NCBI RefSeq assembly: GCF_946479755.1
Contig: NZ_CAMLHC010000001.1
Span: 496,001-560,000 of the forward strand
Direction of reading: 5' to 3'
DNA: 64,000 nt
From: an uncultured Chitinophaga sp.
Lineage (GTDB): Bacteria > Bacteroidota > Bacteroidia > Chitinophagales > Chitinophagaceae
Shown here: piece by piece, positions 52,901-59,700 of the stretch
Position numbering within the stretch: the stretch's first letter is position 1
Layout: the number at the start of each line of letters is the position of its first letter
Program-made: the position numbers and the translations under genes
The notes under the pieces: model-generated
The model's input: only the letters and a program-made list of their open reading frames with translations
Told to the model about the DNA's origin: nothing
Database searches by the model: none

Positions 52901-53475
52901 TGGAGCTGGGTGAAATTGAACATGCCCTGCAACTGCATGAACACATACAGCAGGCAGTAGTGGTGGCCCGTGCTGATCGTAAAGGCAACAAGCAACTGGC
53001 GGCATATGTGGTCACTACCGATGCGTACGATCGTGACAACGTATATGCGTTCCTGAAAGGACGCCTGCCGGAGTATATGGTTCCTTCCTGGCTGGTGCCA
53101 CTGGAGAAGCTACCGCTTACGGCCAATGGTAAAATAGACCGTAAAGCACTGCCCGCACCGGATGAAGTAGCGGGATGGTCTTCGCAGACATATGTTGCCC
53201 CCCGCAATGAGACAGAAGCATTGCTGACCAACGTATGGGAAGACTTGCTGGGCGTGGCAAAAGTAGGCGTGCAGGATAACTTCTTTGAACTGGGAGGTCA
53301 CTCGCTGCAAGTGATCCGGCTGACTTCTACCGTCCGCAAACAGTTCGGCATAGAGGTCAATGTGAGGACCTTCTTCCAGCTGGCCACCATCGAACAGCTG
53401 GCGAGATACATCCGCCTGAATCTCGACCAGTCTCCGGCAGATGATGACGACGATCTCGAAACCATCACCCTATAA
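37786..53475 (+). CDS. Giant nonribosomal peptide synthetase 2, four modules
   Basis: The 5229-aa protein reads: TubC-like docking domain (1-60), then C-A-T-E, C-A-T, C-A-T-E and C-A-T. Pocket codes suggest D-allo-Ile, Ser, a D-configured basic residue and one unassigned residue. Condensation types again match the E domains (DCL in modules 7 and 9). It starts 41 bases after NRPS 1 and ends 45 bases before NRPS 3, with no terminator in either gap. The C-terminus has a strongly acidic tail ('SPADDDDDLETITL'), fit to dock with the NRPS 3 N-terminus. The first C domain has Ala instead of Gly in its active-site motif (HHxxxDA). Confidence 0.97.
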   Translation: MIEVNFNKAIALVAKAREQGVILFLEDGKIKFRTPKDAGITPELLEEIKLHREEIKALLHQAISAETMPITPGAADSHAGARLSFSQERLWFIDQLEGSVKYHIPVVLKLKGALQVNALQQALKTIVERHEVLRTVFRDTAGVATQLALDKEAWQMDVLMAPEYDDPAALQRAVQAIIDTPFDLAADHMLRASLLSPGNDEYILVVVLHHIAADAWSTGIIVRELVELYHAAVSGRAPRLPVMDIQYADYAVWQRQYLSGDTLAMQLSYWRNQLSGTPVLDLPTDYPRPAVQSDRGDVITFSLDRDTSDKVKSFSRQQGATVFMTLLAAFKVLLYRYTGQEDICVGTPVAGRTRNETDNLIGFFINSLALRSDLSGHPTFSALLQQIKQTTLAAYDHQELPFEKIVEVVVKERDMARNPLFQVMFALQNAPAAPELDLDGVTFAYLETVHTTAKFDLTCSFEETPAGLSGRMEYCTDLFEATTIQRMIGHFRLLLNGVLQTPDRPVHLLPLLSPAEQEQILTAFNNTSVPYADEQSITALFSAKAQQAPDAVALLFGDVVMHYGELEKQSNQLAHYLRGKGIQRGSIVPVCTERSPEMMVSILAILKTGAAYMPLDPAYPSERLGMMLDESRSSVLITTTDFHDRFIADRPGMDLLLADQLPALLAGQPDTVPANPPSADDLAYVMYTSGSTGRPKGVLVTHRNVTSLVLAPNYVHLDAATTILSAGSLAFDATTFEYWGALLHGGRLALTVGNSLLDSAVFKQELYSKAVTVLFITTSWFNQLVDTDITVFGHLSAVLTGGEKMSEKHVERFRQAYPGISISNIYGPTENTTFSLSYIINPHELAPNTPIGIPLNNRTAYVLDDAQQLLPVGVAGELYVGGAGLATGYLDRPELTAEKFVPHPFSNNPEEKLYRTGDRARWRPDGNIVYLGRVDDQVKIRGHRIEPGEVESIMLAYPGVAQGIVVVKTDEKGLKRLVAYVVPVDKFDRDALVSYLKAKLPEYMVPAVMVPLDKFPVTANGKIDKKALPEPEMNALSAHDYVAPRTKAGRDMAQIWQELLGVSQVGIYDNFFELGGDSIITIQVVSRARKAGYRLHPRDLFRHQTIERLEILLSENREQVLTGEQGLLTGESGLIPVQRWFFDNNAAAAGHFNQSVLVGIDKKIAPTQLAAAIKALVRYHDALRFVYWADEKGWHQTYGTHEATLTIEDLRAVPAEDLAAQLTAYSNRVHRSLDISKGVLVRAVLLQTPDTETHHRLLIVIHHLVVDGVSWRILLEDLEALLQQDAAALTLDKGNSYRQWYEALVAYSGQRRLTAQLPYWENIQQESRQAALKIAAPFHGKVSMADFGTITTTLDAGWTRQLLQDAPQAYHTEINDILLSALALAVGKWNQASKVCVGLESHGRHDIGGMDISRTVGWFTSLYPVLLEADPQLTPGAVLRSVKEQLRAVPDKGIGFGVLKQLLQTHALQGEDPWEIVFNYLGQSDRVVKQDGVLTIVEETAGPGVGETYVMQEKIGVNSIVSDGALVLAWSFSTRHFQAEQIQALADEYILQLQQLITDCVAQTNTLVTPSDYGLQDVMTISELDALLDVAHTGTPRRAQVSGLYRLSALQEGMLFHSLYDQAGGAYIEQFGCDLINVQPEAFKAAWEHLVQRHTILRTAFFSDEAAIPLQAVFKEVVLPFQLQDYSGMDEAEQQKAVEAFAQQDARQPFDFKVAPMMRIALIKLAEGRHRLLWTFHHILFDGWSVPVLMEELLQAYEAAENGASLPAGTEDRYEDFIRYLEKRDDEKEEQYWRRYMEGVEEATLLPFIRPGADRTREAGVYKDFVLSIGAGATAKINAFAQQQHVTVNTLMQGVWAVLLHHYTGQEHVTYGVTVSGRPEDLPGVEQRVGMYINTIPLHAAVAAEKTLGPWLQELQLSQLQSREHQHTGLDTIQRWCGLTGELFDTLLVFENYPVSKVLEAQSWRLQVENVAVQEKTNYPLTILIVAGETLHIRFSYNTALLSDNYLQAIAGHFETLLAQLPESGGSSLSGLSWLTNAEQQLLHRFNDTAVDFHEQQTLTALFAAQVSRTPLLIAVVDEQGCLTYRELDIITNQLAHYLNSKGVGAETLVPVCLERSLDMIIAIVAILKAGGAYVPVDPTYPEERILHILEDTNADVILTDHSGFRAIPDNFSSVVRLDEIRPVLGIYPETPPAQVIEPHHVAYVIYTSGSTGKPKGVMNEHAGVVNRLLWTQKYFGLNGDDAILQKTTFCFDVSVWELLWPLICGARLVMAIPEGQKDTAYLKAAIDRYGITTVHFVPSMLHIFLEDVSPDEVPGLKRVLCSGEALKPQQVSLFREKIPYAGLYNLYGPTEAAIDVTCWRVPDRFTENDIVSIGKPVANTQLYILDKAGGLLPPGVFGELHIGGVQVARGYLNRESLTAEKFIADPFSDGRLYKTGDWCRWLPDGNIEYAGRIDDQVKIRGFRIELGEIESVLLENEQVSEAVVVARDAADGSKRLIGYVVPVGEIDRMAVLDELKRRLPEYMVPAILVPLTAMPLTTSGKINRRALPAPDESFLTAAAYVAPGNETEQVLANIFQDILNISRVGVNDNFFALGGNSLLSMRLVAAIRKQLQLELPVKSVFTHATVGLLAAHLGSQEHAAPVLPAVEAMPRPERVPLSFSQERLWFIDQLEGSVQYHIPVVLRLKGMLDRNALAAALQSIINRHEILRTVIAEEDGIAWQRLLDRDQWQLTVTDDPVYHEDPLALSSLVQAQVQAPFDLAKDHMLRAHLVVLSATEHVLVAVIHHIASDGWSSSIIINELADLYRSFVRREVNTLPPLPLQYADYAIWQRRYLTDTVLSLQLDYWKAQLDDVETLQLPTDYSRPAVQRNRGAVAWFRLDKQLTSGLRVLAQQQEATLFMTLLAAFKVLLFRYSGQEDICVGSPVAGRTRQETEALIGFFINTLALRSYVAGQQSFISLLQAVKETTLNAYQHQEIPFEKVVEAVVKARDLSRSPLFQVMFTLQNMPESTSPELEGLHMEAAPLSYATTQYDLSFTLEDTPEGLRGSVEYCTDLYVPATIDRMIQHFEQLLHSLVAAPAASLESLSILSEAEERQLLYGFNQTRQPAGATPPQTLASLFTEQASRTPLATALVFGNSALTYQELEERSGQLAAQLARNGVGAGTLVPLCIDRSLQMMVAILGILKAGGAYVPLDPQHPAERIGRILADIGGDPLIVTTPEHTHLFPSSSRLLLPDEWHKQAGEGYTIKAATPEDPAYVIYTSGSTGIPKGVVIPHAAIVNFIVHRSADFNIDVTDRVLQFSNYCFDASVEQMFLPLVNGAVLVLIPEALRLDRQEFEQLLEQEQITHLDTTPGFLASITPGNYGSLHRVVSGGEACSLPLAAAWASHVDFYNEYGPTETTVVATAWHYQSQQAVSTDMLPIGKPLTNVSAYILDSTGRPVPVGVPGELFIGGIQVARGYLNNPTLTAEKFVDDPFGGHGGKLYRTGDLASWLADGNIAYLGRIDDQVKLRGYRIELGEIDNALLKHSSVREAVTTVKADGAGHKRLVAYLTGEQLPDREGLSAFLRDRLPEYMVPVQFIPLEAIPLTPNGKVDKKALPAPDMDLLSGNAFVAPRNETESQLATIWQNLLNLQQVGIYDNFFELGGDSIITIQAVSRARKAGLNLHPADLFRYQTIAGLAAMLAAKQDTPDNQAEQGTLAGASGLLPIQHWYFAQTAEAVGEYHYNQALLLEVDKSVAINTLEAAIERLVQHHDALRFSYTRQQPWQQVYGTYKGTLEIVDLRDETTDTLPAEITTQAEHYQRSLYPEQGIVIRTVLMTTPESISHHRLLIVIHHLAIDGVSWRILLEDLEQLLKQPAAALSLKSNSYRQWQQTLTAYGQRTKVQAQLGYWQQATAGFKPLLTDKSFEGAVTIRDTANLVVRLNTGQTKRLLQDAPKAYHTEINDLLLCALAMTLQEWSHTDSVTIGLEGHGREAIDNVTDISRTVGWFTSLYPLKLATGKGSIGTQIKTVKEQLRNVPDKGLGYGVLKYLQQETSLQGNDPWDVVFNYLGQTDNVTAADGLLRMAAESPGAATGKDFPLSEKIAVDSMVQDGELVLRWKYSSRHLSADAMEKMATIYIAHLEALISHCAGRREATFTPSDFGLGKEISVAELDAFLDATPGGIARRGRISSLYRLTGLQEAMLFHALFDEHSNAYMEQFTCDLLHLNEAAFIQSWNLLLQRHTALRSGFSADEFSIPVQCVYQDVQLTVTLLDDRSLTPEAQQEKLEAYLEADRNKGFDFSHAPLMRLGLIRVDDSRHRMIWTSHHILFDGWSLPLILENLLQIYGAVVKQLPLPAFTEDRYEDYVRYLERQDKSQEEAFWRSYLKNATDATLLPFIGAAEARNAGVGTYRQELLELDETTTRNIHRFAHRHRITPNTIIQGVWSYLLYRYTGRREVTYGITVSGRPEGLPGIEQAVGMYINTLPLCAVIDPVKTITVWLQELQASQLQCREYQYTPLDDMQRWTGITGDWFDSLLVYENYPVSKMMTAQQGILNVENVTVHEQTNLPLEILAAVSDTIRVTLRYNADLLADTYINAIRGHFEEVLLQMTANDNLQLAQLDILTPGERVMLTETLNNRKVAFPQDKTLVSLIREKAAVMPDATAIVFGETTLTYRALEERSNQVAHCLQSLGVKKDVPVPICIERSAEMVIGILGILKAGGAYVPVDTAYPPERIAFLLEDVSASVVLSSRLLKDKLTAVTAARVIALDDRQEEVFRQPVSGSLLVPSPADLAYIIYTSGSTGKPKGVLIEHRGMLNHLYAKVNDLRLDHRSVIAFTASYTFDISVWQMFAALLCGGTTIIYSEDTILQPELLMRAADRQQVTILELVPSYLATVLQEDIAVKLEHLEFLLVTGEAVSQQVLVQWFRHPDYGRIPVVNAYGPTEASDDICHYTMYEAPVQSNIPLGYPIQNLCIYVVNEAMQLCPSGVPGEICVSGIGVGRGYLNRPELTAEKFITDPFITGMPVRMYRTGDLGRWLPDGTVEYLGRLDDQVKVRGFRVELGEIEHALQLHEHIQQAVVVARADRKGNKQLAAYVVTTDAYDRDNVYAFLKGRLPEYMVPSWLVPLEKLPLTANGKIDRKALPAPDEVAGWSSQTYVAPRNETEALLTNVWEDLLGVAKVGVQDNFFELGGHSLQVIRLTSTVRKQFGIEVNVRTFFQLATIEQLARYIRLNLDQSPADDDDDLETITL
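38026..42500 (+). other. NRPS module 6: C-A-T-E, predicted D-allo-isoleucine
   Basis: The C domain has 'HHIAADAWS' (His209-210, Asp214, Ala215). The pocket reads D-A-F-F-L-G-I-T-F-K, one change from the Ile code DAFFLGVTFK. Carrier Ser is 1078 in 'GGDSIITIQ'; the E domain has 'HHLVVDGVSWRI' at 1262. Confidence 0.83.
42592..45700 (+). other. NRPS module 7: C-A-T, predicted serine
   Basis: DCL-type C domain ('HHILFDGWS' at 1737). The pocket is D-V-W-H-L-S-L-I-D-K, identical to the standard Ser code. The carrier Ser2598 is in 'GGNSLLSMRL', with Asn in place of the more usual His or Asp. No E domain. Confidence 0.88.
45751..50230 (+). other. NRPS module 8: C-A-T-E, predicted D-lysine or other basic residue
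   Basis: LCL-type C domain ('HHIASDGWS' at 2785). The pocket reads D-A-E-D-V-G-E-V-V-K; the acidic residues at positions 239 and 278 and the V-V-K end resemble Lys codes. Orn, Dab or Dap cannot be excluded. Carrier Ser is 3647; the E domain has 'HHLAIDGVSWRI' at 3833. Confidence 0.75.
50293..53415 (+). other. NRPS module 9: C-A-T, substrate not assigned
   Basis: DCL-type C domain ('HHILFDGWS' at 4305). The pocket reads D-I-W-E-L-T-A-D-D-K, which I cannot match to a standard amino acid. Three acidic pocket residues would suit a positively charged side chain. Carrier Ser is 5173 in 'GGHSLQVIRL'. Confidence 0.75.
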
Positions 53476-53520
53476 AAATACAACCCCATTTAATTCTCTC
53501 ATTCATTCAAACAACTGTAT

Positions 53521-53700
53521 ATGTCAGATTTTAATTTAATTGACATCGTTGACTTACTGGGAAGGGCCCAGGATTCGGGAATAAAAATATCCTATGACGA
53601 AAATGACCTGGTGGTAAAGGTTAACAAGGAACAGAAGATTGACAGCAGCCTGCTAAAAGTGCTGAAGGACAACAAACAACATCTCATTACCTATTTCAGG
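53521..53700 (+). other. TubC-like N-terminal docking domain of NRPS 3
   Basis: Residues 1-60 repeat the pattern of the other two NRPS N-termini: 'DIVDLLGRAQDSGIKISYD', 'VKVNKEQKIDSSLLKVLK', 'KQHLITYF'. The likely partner is the acidic tail of NRPS 2. Confidence 0.78.
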
Positions 53701-56700
53701 CAATATCACCAGCGCACGGCTGCAGTAACGGGAACGGCTATAACAGCCGCTTCCGGCCGTTCCGCTGATACTGCGGTGCCGTTGTCTTTCAGCCAGGAAA
53801 GGCTCTGGATTATTGACCAGCTGGAAGGTAGTGTGCAATATCACCTGTCCGCGGCACTCCGCATGGAGGGAGCGTTGGACCGCAGCGCGCTGGAAAATGC
53901 CCTGCGCGAAATCGTTAACCGGCACGAGATCCTTCGCACGGTGATCCGTACCAGCGAAGATGGTGGCCGGCCATCACAGTATGTGATGGAAAAAGATCAA
54001 TGGCAGCTTAGTATCCGGGAAGATGCCGCAGTACTTCATGATACTGCTGCGCTGCAGGATGCGCTGAGAGAGAATATCGGGGTCCCTTTTGATCTCGCCA
54101 ATGATCATCTGCTGCGGGCGCAATTGATCGTGCTGGAAAAAGAGGTGCATATACTGGTGTTAACGCTGCATCATATCGTTTCCGATGGCTGGTCCACCGG
54201 TATCCTGGTAAGTGAATTGCAGGCGTTGTATGATGCTTACGCCAACGGCCGTACGCCGCAGCTGACACCGTTGGAAATACAATATGCCGACTATGCCCTT
54301 TGGCAGCGTCAACAGCTGGGCAGCAGCGGGCTGCAACAACAACTGGATTACTGGAAGAAGCAGTTGGCCGGTGTGCCGCCGCTGGAATTGCCGCTGGATT
54401 ATCCACGGCCTGCTGTTCAGAGCACCCGGGGCGCTACCATCGATTTTGTGGTGGACAACACTATCGCCCATAAGTTGAAACAACTGTCACGGCAGGAAGA
54501 TGTGACGCTCTTTATGACGTTGCTGGCCGCCTTCAAAGTATTGTTATACCGTTACAGCGGTCAGGAGGATATCTGCGTGGGCAGCCCCGTCTCCGGCAGA
54601 ACAAGGGCAGAGATGGAAACGCTGATCGGCCTCTTTGTGAATACGCTGGCGCTGCGCAGCGATCTGGGCGATCACCCCTCTTTCCGGGCATTGCTTCAAC
54701 AAATTAAACAGACGACCCTGAGCGCATATGATCACCAGGAGATACCATTGGAAAAAGTGATCGAGACCGTGGTGAAAGGCCGCAATCCCGGCCGTAGCCC
54801 GTTGTTTCAGGTGGTCTTTGCTTTGCAGAACACGCCGGTGTCAAAAGCAGATGCGCCCGGCAGGCTGCGGTTGTCAGAAGAAAAAATCATCACAGAAAGC
54901 GCTAAGTTCGATCTTACCCTGATCATGCAGGAGACAGACGAAGGACTGAAAGGCAGCGTGGAATATTGCGCCGACCTGTTCAGCGATACCACTATAGCGG
55001 CTTTGATCGGGCACTTCAACGAACTGTTGCTGTCGGTGATTTCCACCCCGGATGCACGCATAGACGATCTTCCGCTGTTAAACAAAGCAGAAGAACAACA
55101 ATTACTACAAACATTCAACGATACCCTTGCAGATTTCCCACCGGAAAAAACAGTACTGGACCTGTTCCGCGAACAGGTGGCTGCCAGACCGGACGCTGTG
55201 GCATTAAACAGCGCAGATGGACAACTGTCATATCGCTTACTGGACGAGCGTTCCAACCGGCTGGCGCACTACCTGCAGCAACAAGGCGTTGCCGCAGGCA
55301 GTCTGGTGCCTGTTTGCCTCGAACGCTCGCATGATCTTGTGATAGCCATGCTGGCGGTGATCAAGACCGGCGCTGCCTATGTGCCGGTAGATCCTGCCTA
55401 TCCGGCAGCGCGCATACGCTTTATGCTGGAAGACACCAGTGCAGCGATTGTTATCTGTAATGAAGTGATCGCCGCAGGCATCGGGGAGAAGATACGGCCG
55501 GTCATTCCGGTACGGGAACAGGCAACGGTCGACCGTTACCCTGCTACTGCGCTTACCGTGTCACCCGCGGCCGATCAGCTGGTATATGTGATTTATACTT
55601 CCGGCTCTACTGGTCAGCCTAAAGGCGTGATGATTGAACACCGGGGGCTGGCCAACCTGGTGCATTGGCACCAGCAGGCTTTCGGCGTAACGGCTGACAG
55701 CCGCGCTACAGCCGTTTCGGGCATCGGCTTCGACGCATTCGGATGGGAGCTTTGGCCCTACCTGGCCGCCGGCGCCTCCGTCTTCCTGGTAGACGACGAT
55801 ACCCGCATCTTCGTCCCGGCACTGGTGGACCTGCATGTAAAACAGCAGATCACACACGCCTTTATTTCCACCGCCCTGGTACCGGCATTTATCCAGGCCG
55901 GTGCCGGAAAGATACAAGACCTGCAATACCTGCTCACCGGCGGTGATAAACTGCCTGCCACGCAGGTGTCGTCGCTACCCTATAAACTGGTTAACAACTA
56001 CGGGCCAACGGAAAACAGTGTAGTCACTACCAGTTATGTGCTGTCGCCCGTTAACGCGTTAATGACGCCTCCCATTGGCAGCCCCGTGAGCAATACGCGT
56101 GTGTACATACTCAGTCCTGCGGGCGCACTCAGTCCGGCTGGTGTGGCCGGAGAGATATGCATTGCAGGCGCCGGTCTTGCTAAAGGGTATTTAAACCTGC
56201 CGGTACTGACAGCAGAAAAGTTCACCATTCATACAAACGGAGAAAGGATTTATCATACCGGTGACCTGGGCCGGTGGCGCGCTGACGGTACGATCGAATA
56301 CCTGGGACGTATAGACGAGCAGGTGAAGGTACGCGGCTACCGCATTGAGCCCGGAGAAATAGAAAGTGTGCTCACCGCTGTGAAAGGCGCTAAGCAGGCG
56401 CTGGTACTCGCTAAAACGGATGGCGCCGGTCACAAACGGCTGGTAGCCTACATTGCCGGTGATGAGAGTTTTGATAAAGCTGCTGCCCTGGCGGCGGTGA
56501 AAAGCCGCTTGCCGGAATATATGGTGCCGGCGGCGATTATCGTGATGAACCAGCTGCCGCTAACGGCCAACGGCAAAATCGATAAAAAGGCCTTGCCGGA
56601 ACCTGCGCTGGAGAGTGCGGCTACCACTGCTTACACGGCGCCACGCAATACCACGGAAGAGGTACTGGCTGCTATCTGGCAGGAACTGTTGGGCGTACAA

Positions 56701-59700
56701 CAGGTAGGTATATACGATAATTTCTTTGAACTGGGTGGCGATTCTATTATCACCATTCAGGCCGTGGGCCGTATAAGAAGGGCGGGGTACGAGTTGCAGC
56801 CGAGAGACCTGTTCGTACATCAGCATATCGCCGCACTGGCGGCTCATATACATGCAGCGGCGGGCCACAGCGTGACCGGCGAACAGGGGAGGCTCACCGG
56901 TACCAGCGGACTATTGCCTATTCAGCAATGGTTCCTGCAGCTGGATACCGCTGCTGTAAATCACTTTAACCAAAGTGTATTATTGGGAATTGATAAAAAA
57001 GTAACTGCTGAACAACTGGCACCGGCTGTTCAACAGCTGGTCGACTATCACGATGCGTTACGTTTTGTGTATCATCAACAGGAAAACAGATGGCAACAGG
57101 AATACGGCGCTGGTGAAGGAGAGCTGGAAGTGGCAGACCTGCGGAACGTGCCAACGGATCAACTGACGGATGCTATCACCGCCACCGCAGACCGCTATCA
57201 GGCCGGCCTGGATATACGGAAAGGCGCAGTGACCAAAGCTGTACTGATACTGACTCCGGATACAGAAGCGGCCAACCGCCTCTTTATCGTGGTGCACCAC
57301 CTGGCCGTGGATGCCGTTTCCTGGCGCATCCTGCTGGAAGACCTGCAGCAGCTGTTGCAGGGACAATTACTGCCGGAGCGGAAAAGTTCTTCTTACCGGC
57401 AATGGCAACAGGCGCTGGTCAACTACGGGGAGTCACCACGCGGACTGTCCCAGATACCCTATTGGGAAAAGGTAGTGCAACAACCACTGCCCCTGAAGAC
57501 CGACAAGACATTTGATGGACAGGTAACGGTGGCGGATACCGGAAATTATACTTCACGGCTGAGCGCAGATAGTACCCGCCAGTTGTTGAAAGATGCTTCT
57601 CTGGCTTATCATACGGAAATAAATGATCTTCTGCTGACGGCATTGGCCCTGACGTTATCCGCATGGAACGGCCATACAGCCGTGGTCGTAGGGCTGGAAG
57701 GACACGGGAGGGAAGACATCGATAAAAGCATCGACACCAGTCGTACCGCAGGTTGGTTTACCAACCTGTTCCCGGTGCTCCTGGAAACCGGCAACAATAG
57801 CGCTGTGGGGGCGGCGCTGAAGGCTGTCAAGGAACAGCTGCGGCGTACGCCGGATAAAGGACTGGGGTATGGCGTCCTGAAATACCTGAACAAAATACCG
57901 GCATTGCAGGGTGCCAATCCCTGGAATGTGGTGTTTAACTACCTCGGTCAGTCCGATAATCTGAAAGACGAAGCGGGCCTGTTCAGCGGAGCTTTGGAAT
58001 CGTCCGGAGCGGATATCGCCGCCGGTTTCCCGTTACAGGAGCTATTGAGCGTCACAGGCCTGGTAAAAGCGGGGCAGCTGCAGCTGGATTGGAACTATAG
58101 CGCACAGCACTTTGAACAGGCTACCATTGCGCAGCTGGCGCAAAGCTACCTGTCTCACCTGGAAGCGTTGATTGCACATTGTGTGGCAGTGACAACCCCG
58201 GTGTTTACGCCTTCGGACTATGGGCTTGGCGCGTGGGTGACCAACGAAGAACTGGATCAGTTCCTCGATGCTTCACATAACGGCGTACCGCGGCGGCAGC
58301 AGATCGACAGCCTGTACCGGCTGAGTGGTCTACAGGAAGGGATGCTCTTTCATAGCCTGTATGCCGCGGAGGGAGGAACTTACACCGAACAGATGACCGT
58401 CGCGCTCGAGGATCTTCATGTAGATGCTTTCGTGAAAAGCTGGAACCTGCTGCTGGAAAAACACAGCATTCTGCGGACTGCTTTCTATTATGACCGCTTT
58501 AGTATTCCAGTGCAATGTGTTTACAGGAAAGTAACGCTACCGGTAGAGATATTGGATTATACCGCCTATGGCACCGATGAGCAGGACAGGTTGTACAAGG
58601 CCCTGGAGGAGGCAGACCTGCGCCGGGGATTTGATTTCACGGAAGCGCCGTTGATGCGTTTAACACTGGTACGGCTACACGATAATAACTTCCGGATGTT
58701 ATGGACGTCCCATCATATCCTGCTGGACGGCTGGTCATTGCCCATTCTCGTGGAAGGACTGCTGTCAGGATATGATGCATTCCTGACCGGCAGCGCGCTG
58801 CCTTCCTGGCGGGATGACCGTTTCGGAGAGTACATCCAGTTCCTGGACCGCCTCGACAAAGGAGCAGCAGAACATTACTGGAAACACTACCTGCAGGAAC
58901 TGGGCGAAGCTACCCTGTTGCCGTTCATCGGCAGCACTACGGCCCGTACCAAAGGCGTGGGGGTGTATCATAACCGGAAGGTGGTGCTGGATGCGGCTTT
59001 TACGCAGCAGCTGTCACGTTTTGCACAAAAACATCATATTACCGTTAATACGCTGATGCAGGGCGTTTGGGCGTACCTGTTACACGCTTACACCGGCCAC
59101 AGGAATGTTGCCTATGGTATCACCGTGTCCGGTCGTCCGGACAACCTGTTGAGCGCCGAGCGGGGAGTGGGATTGTATATCAATACGCTGCCGTTGCATA
59201 CCGCTGTGGACGAAAGCAGTCAGATCGTTAACTGGTTGCAGCAATTGCAGGCGGAGCAGCAGCAAAGCCGGGAGCACCAGTATAATAATCTGCAGGAGGT
59301 GCAGCAATGGGCGGGCATCAGCGGTGATCTGTTTGACAGCTCTATTACTTTCCAGAACTACCCCGTGGACGAAGTGGTGAACGCAAAAGAATGGCAGCTG
59401 AAAGTGACGGGCGTGGAGACGCATCCGCATACCAACTATCCGCTGACCATTATTATCAGCATTTCTAGGGAAACCAGCCTGGTGTTTGCCTATAACACTG
59501 CATTGCTGGAAGATCATTACCTCGAAGCGATTACCGGGCATTTTAAACAGGTATTGCAACAGATCACGGCCGGTGTCGCAGAAACGGTCGGAGATATTGA
59601 GCTGTTGACACCAACGGAAAAACAGCAATTGCTGAATACCGCTACGGTTGCCTATCCCGCGCATACTACGCTGATAGATATCTTTGAAACACAGGCAGAC

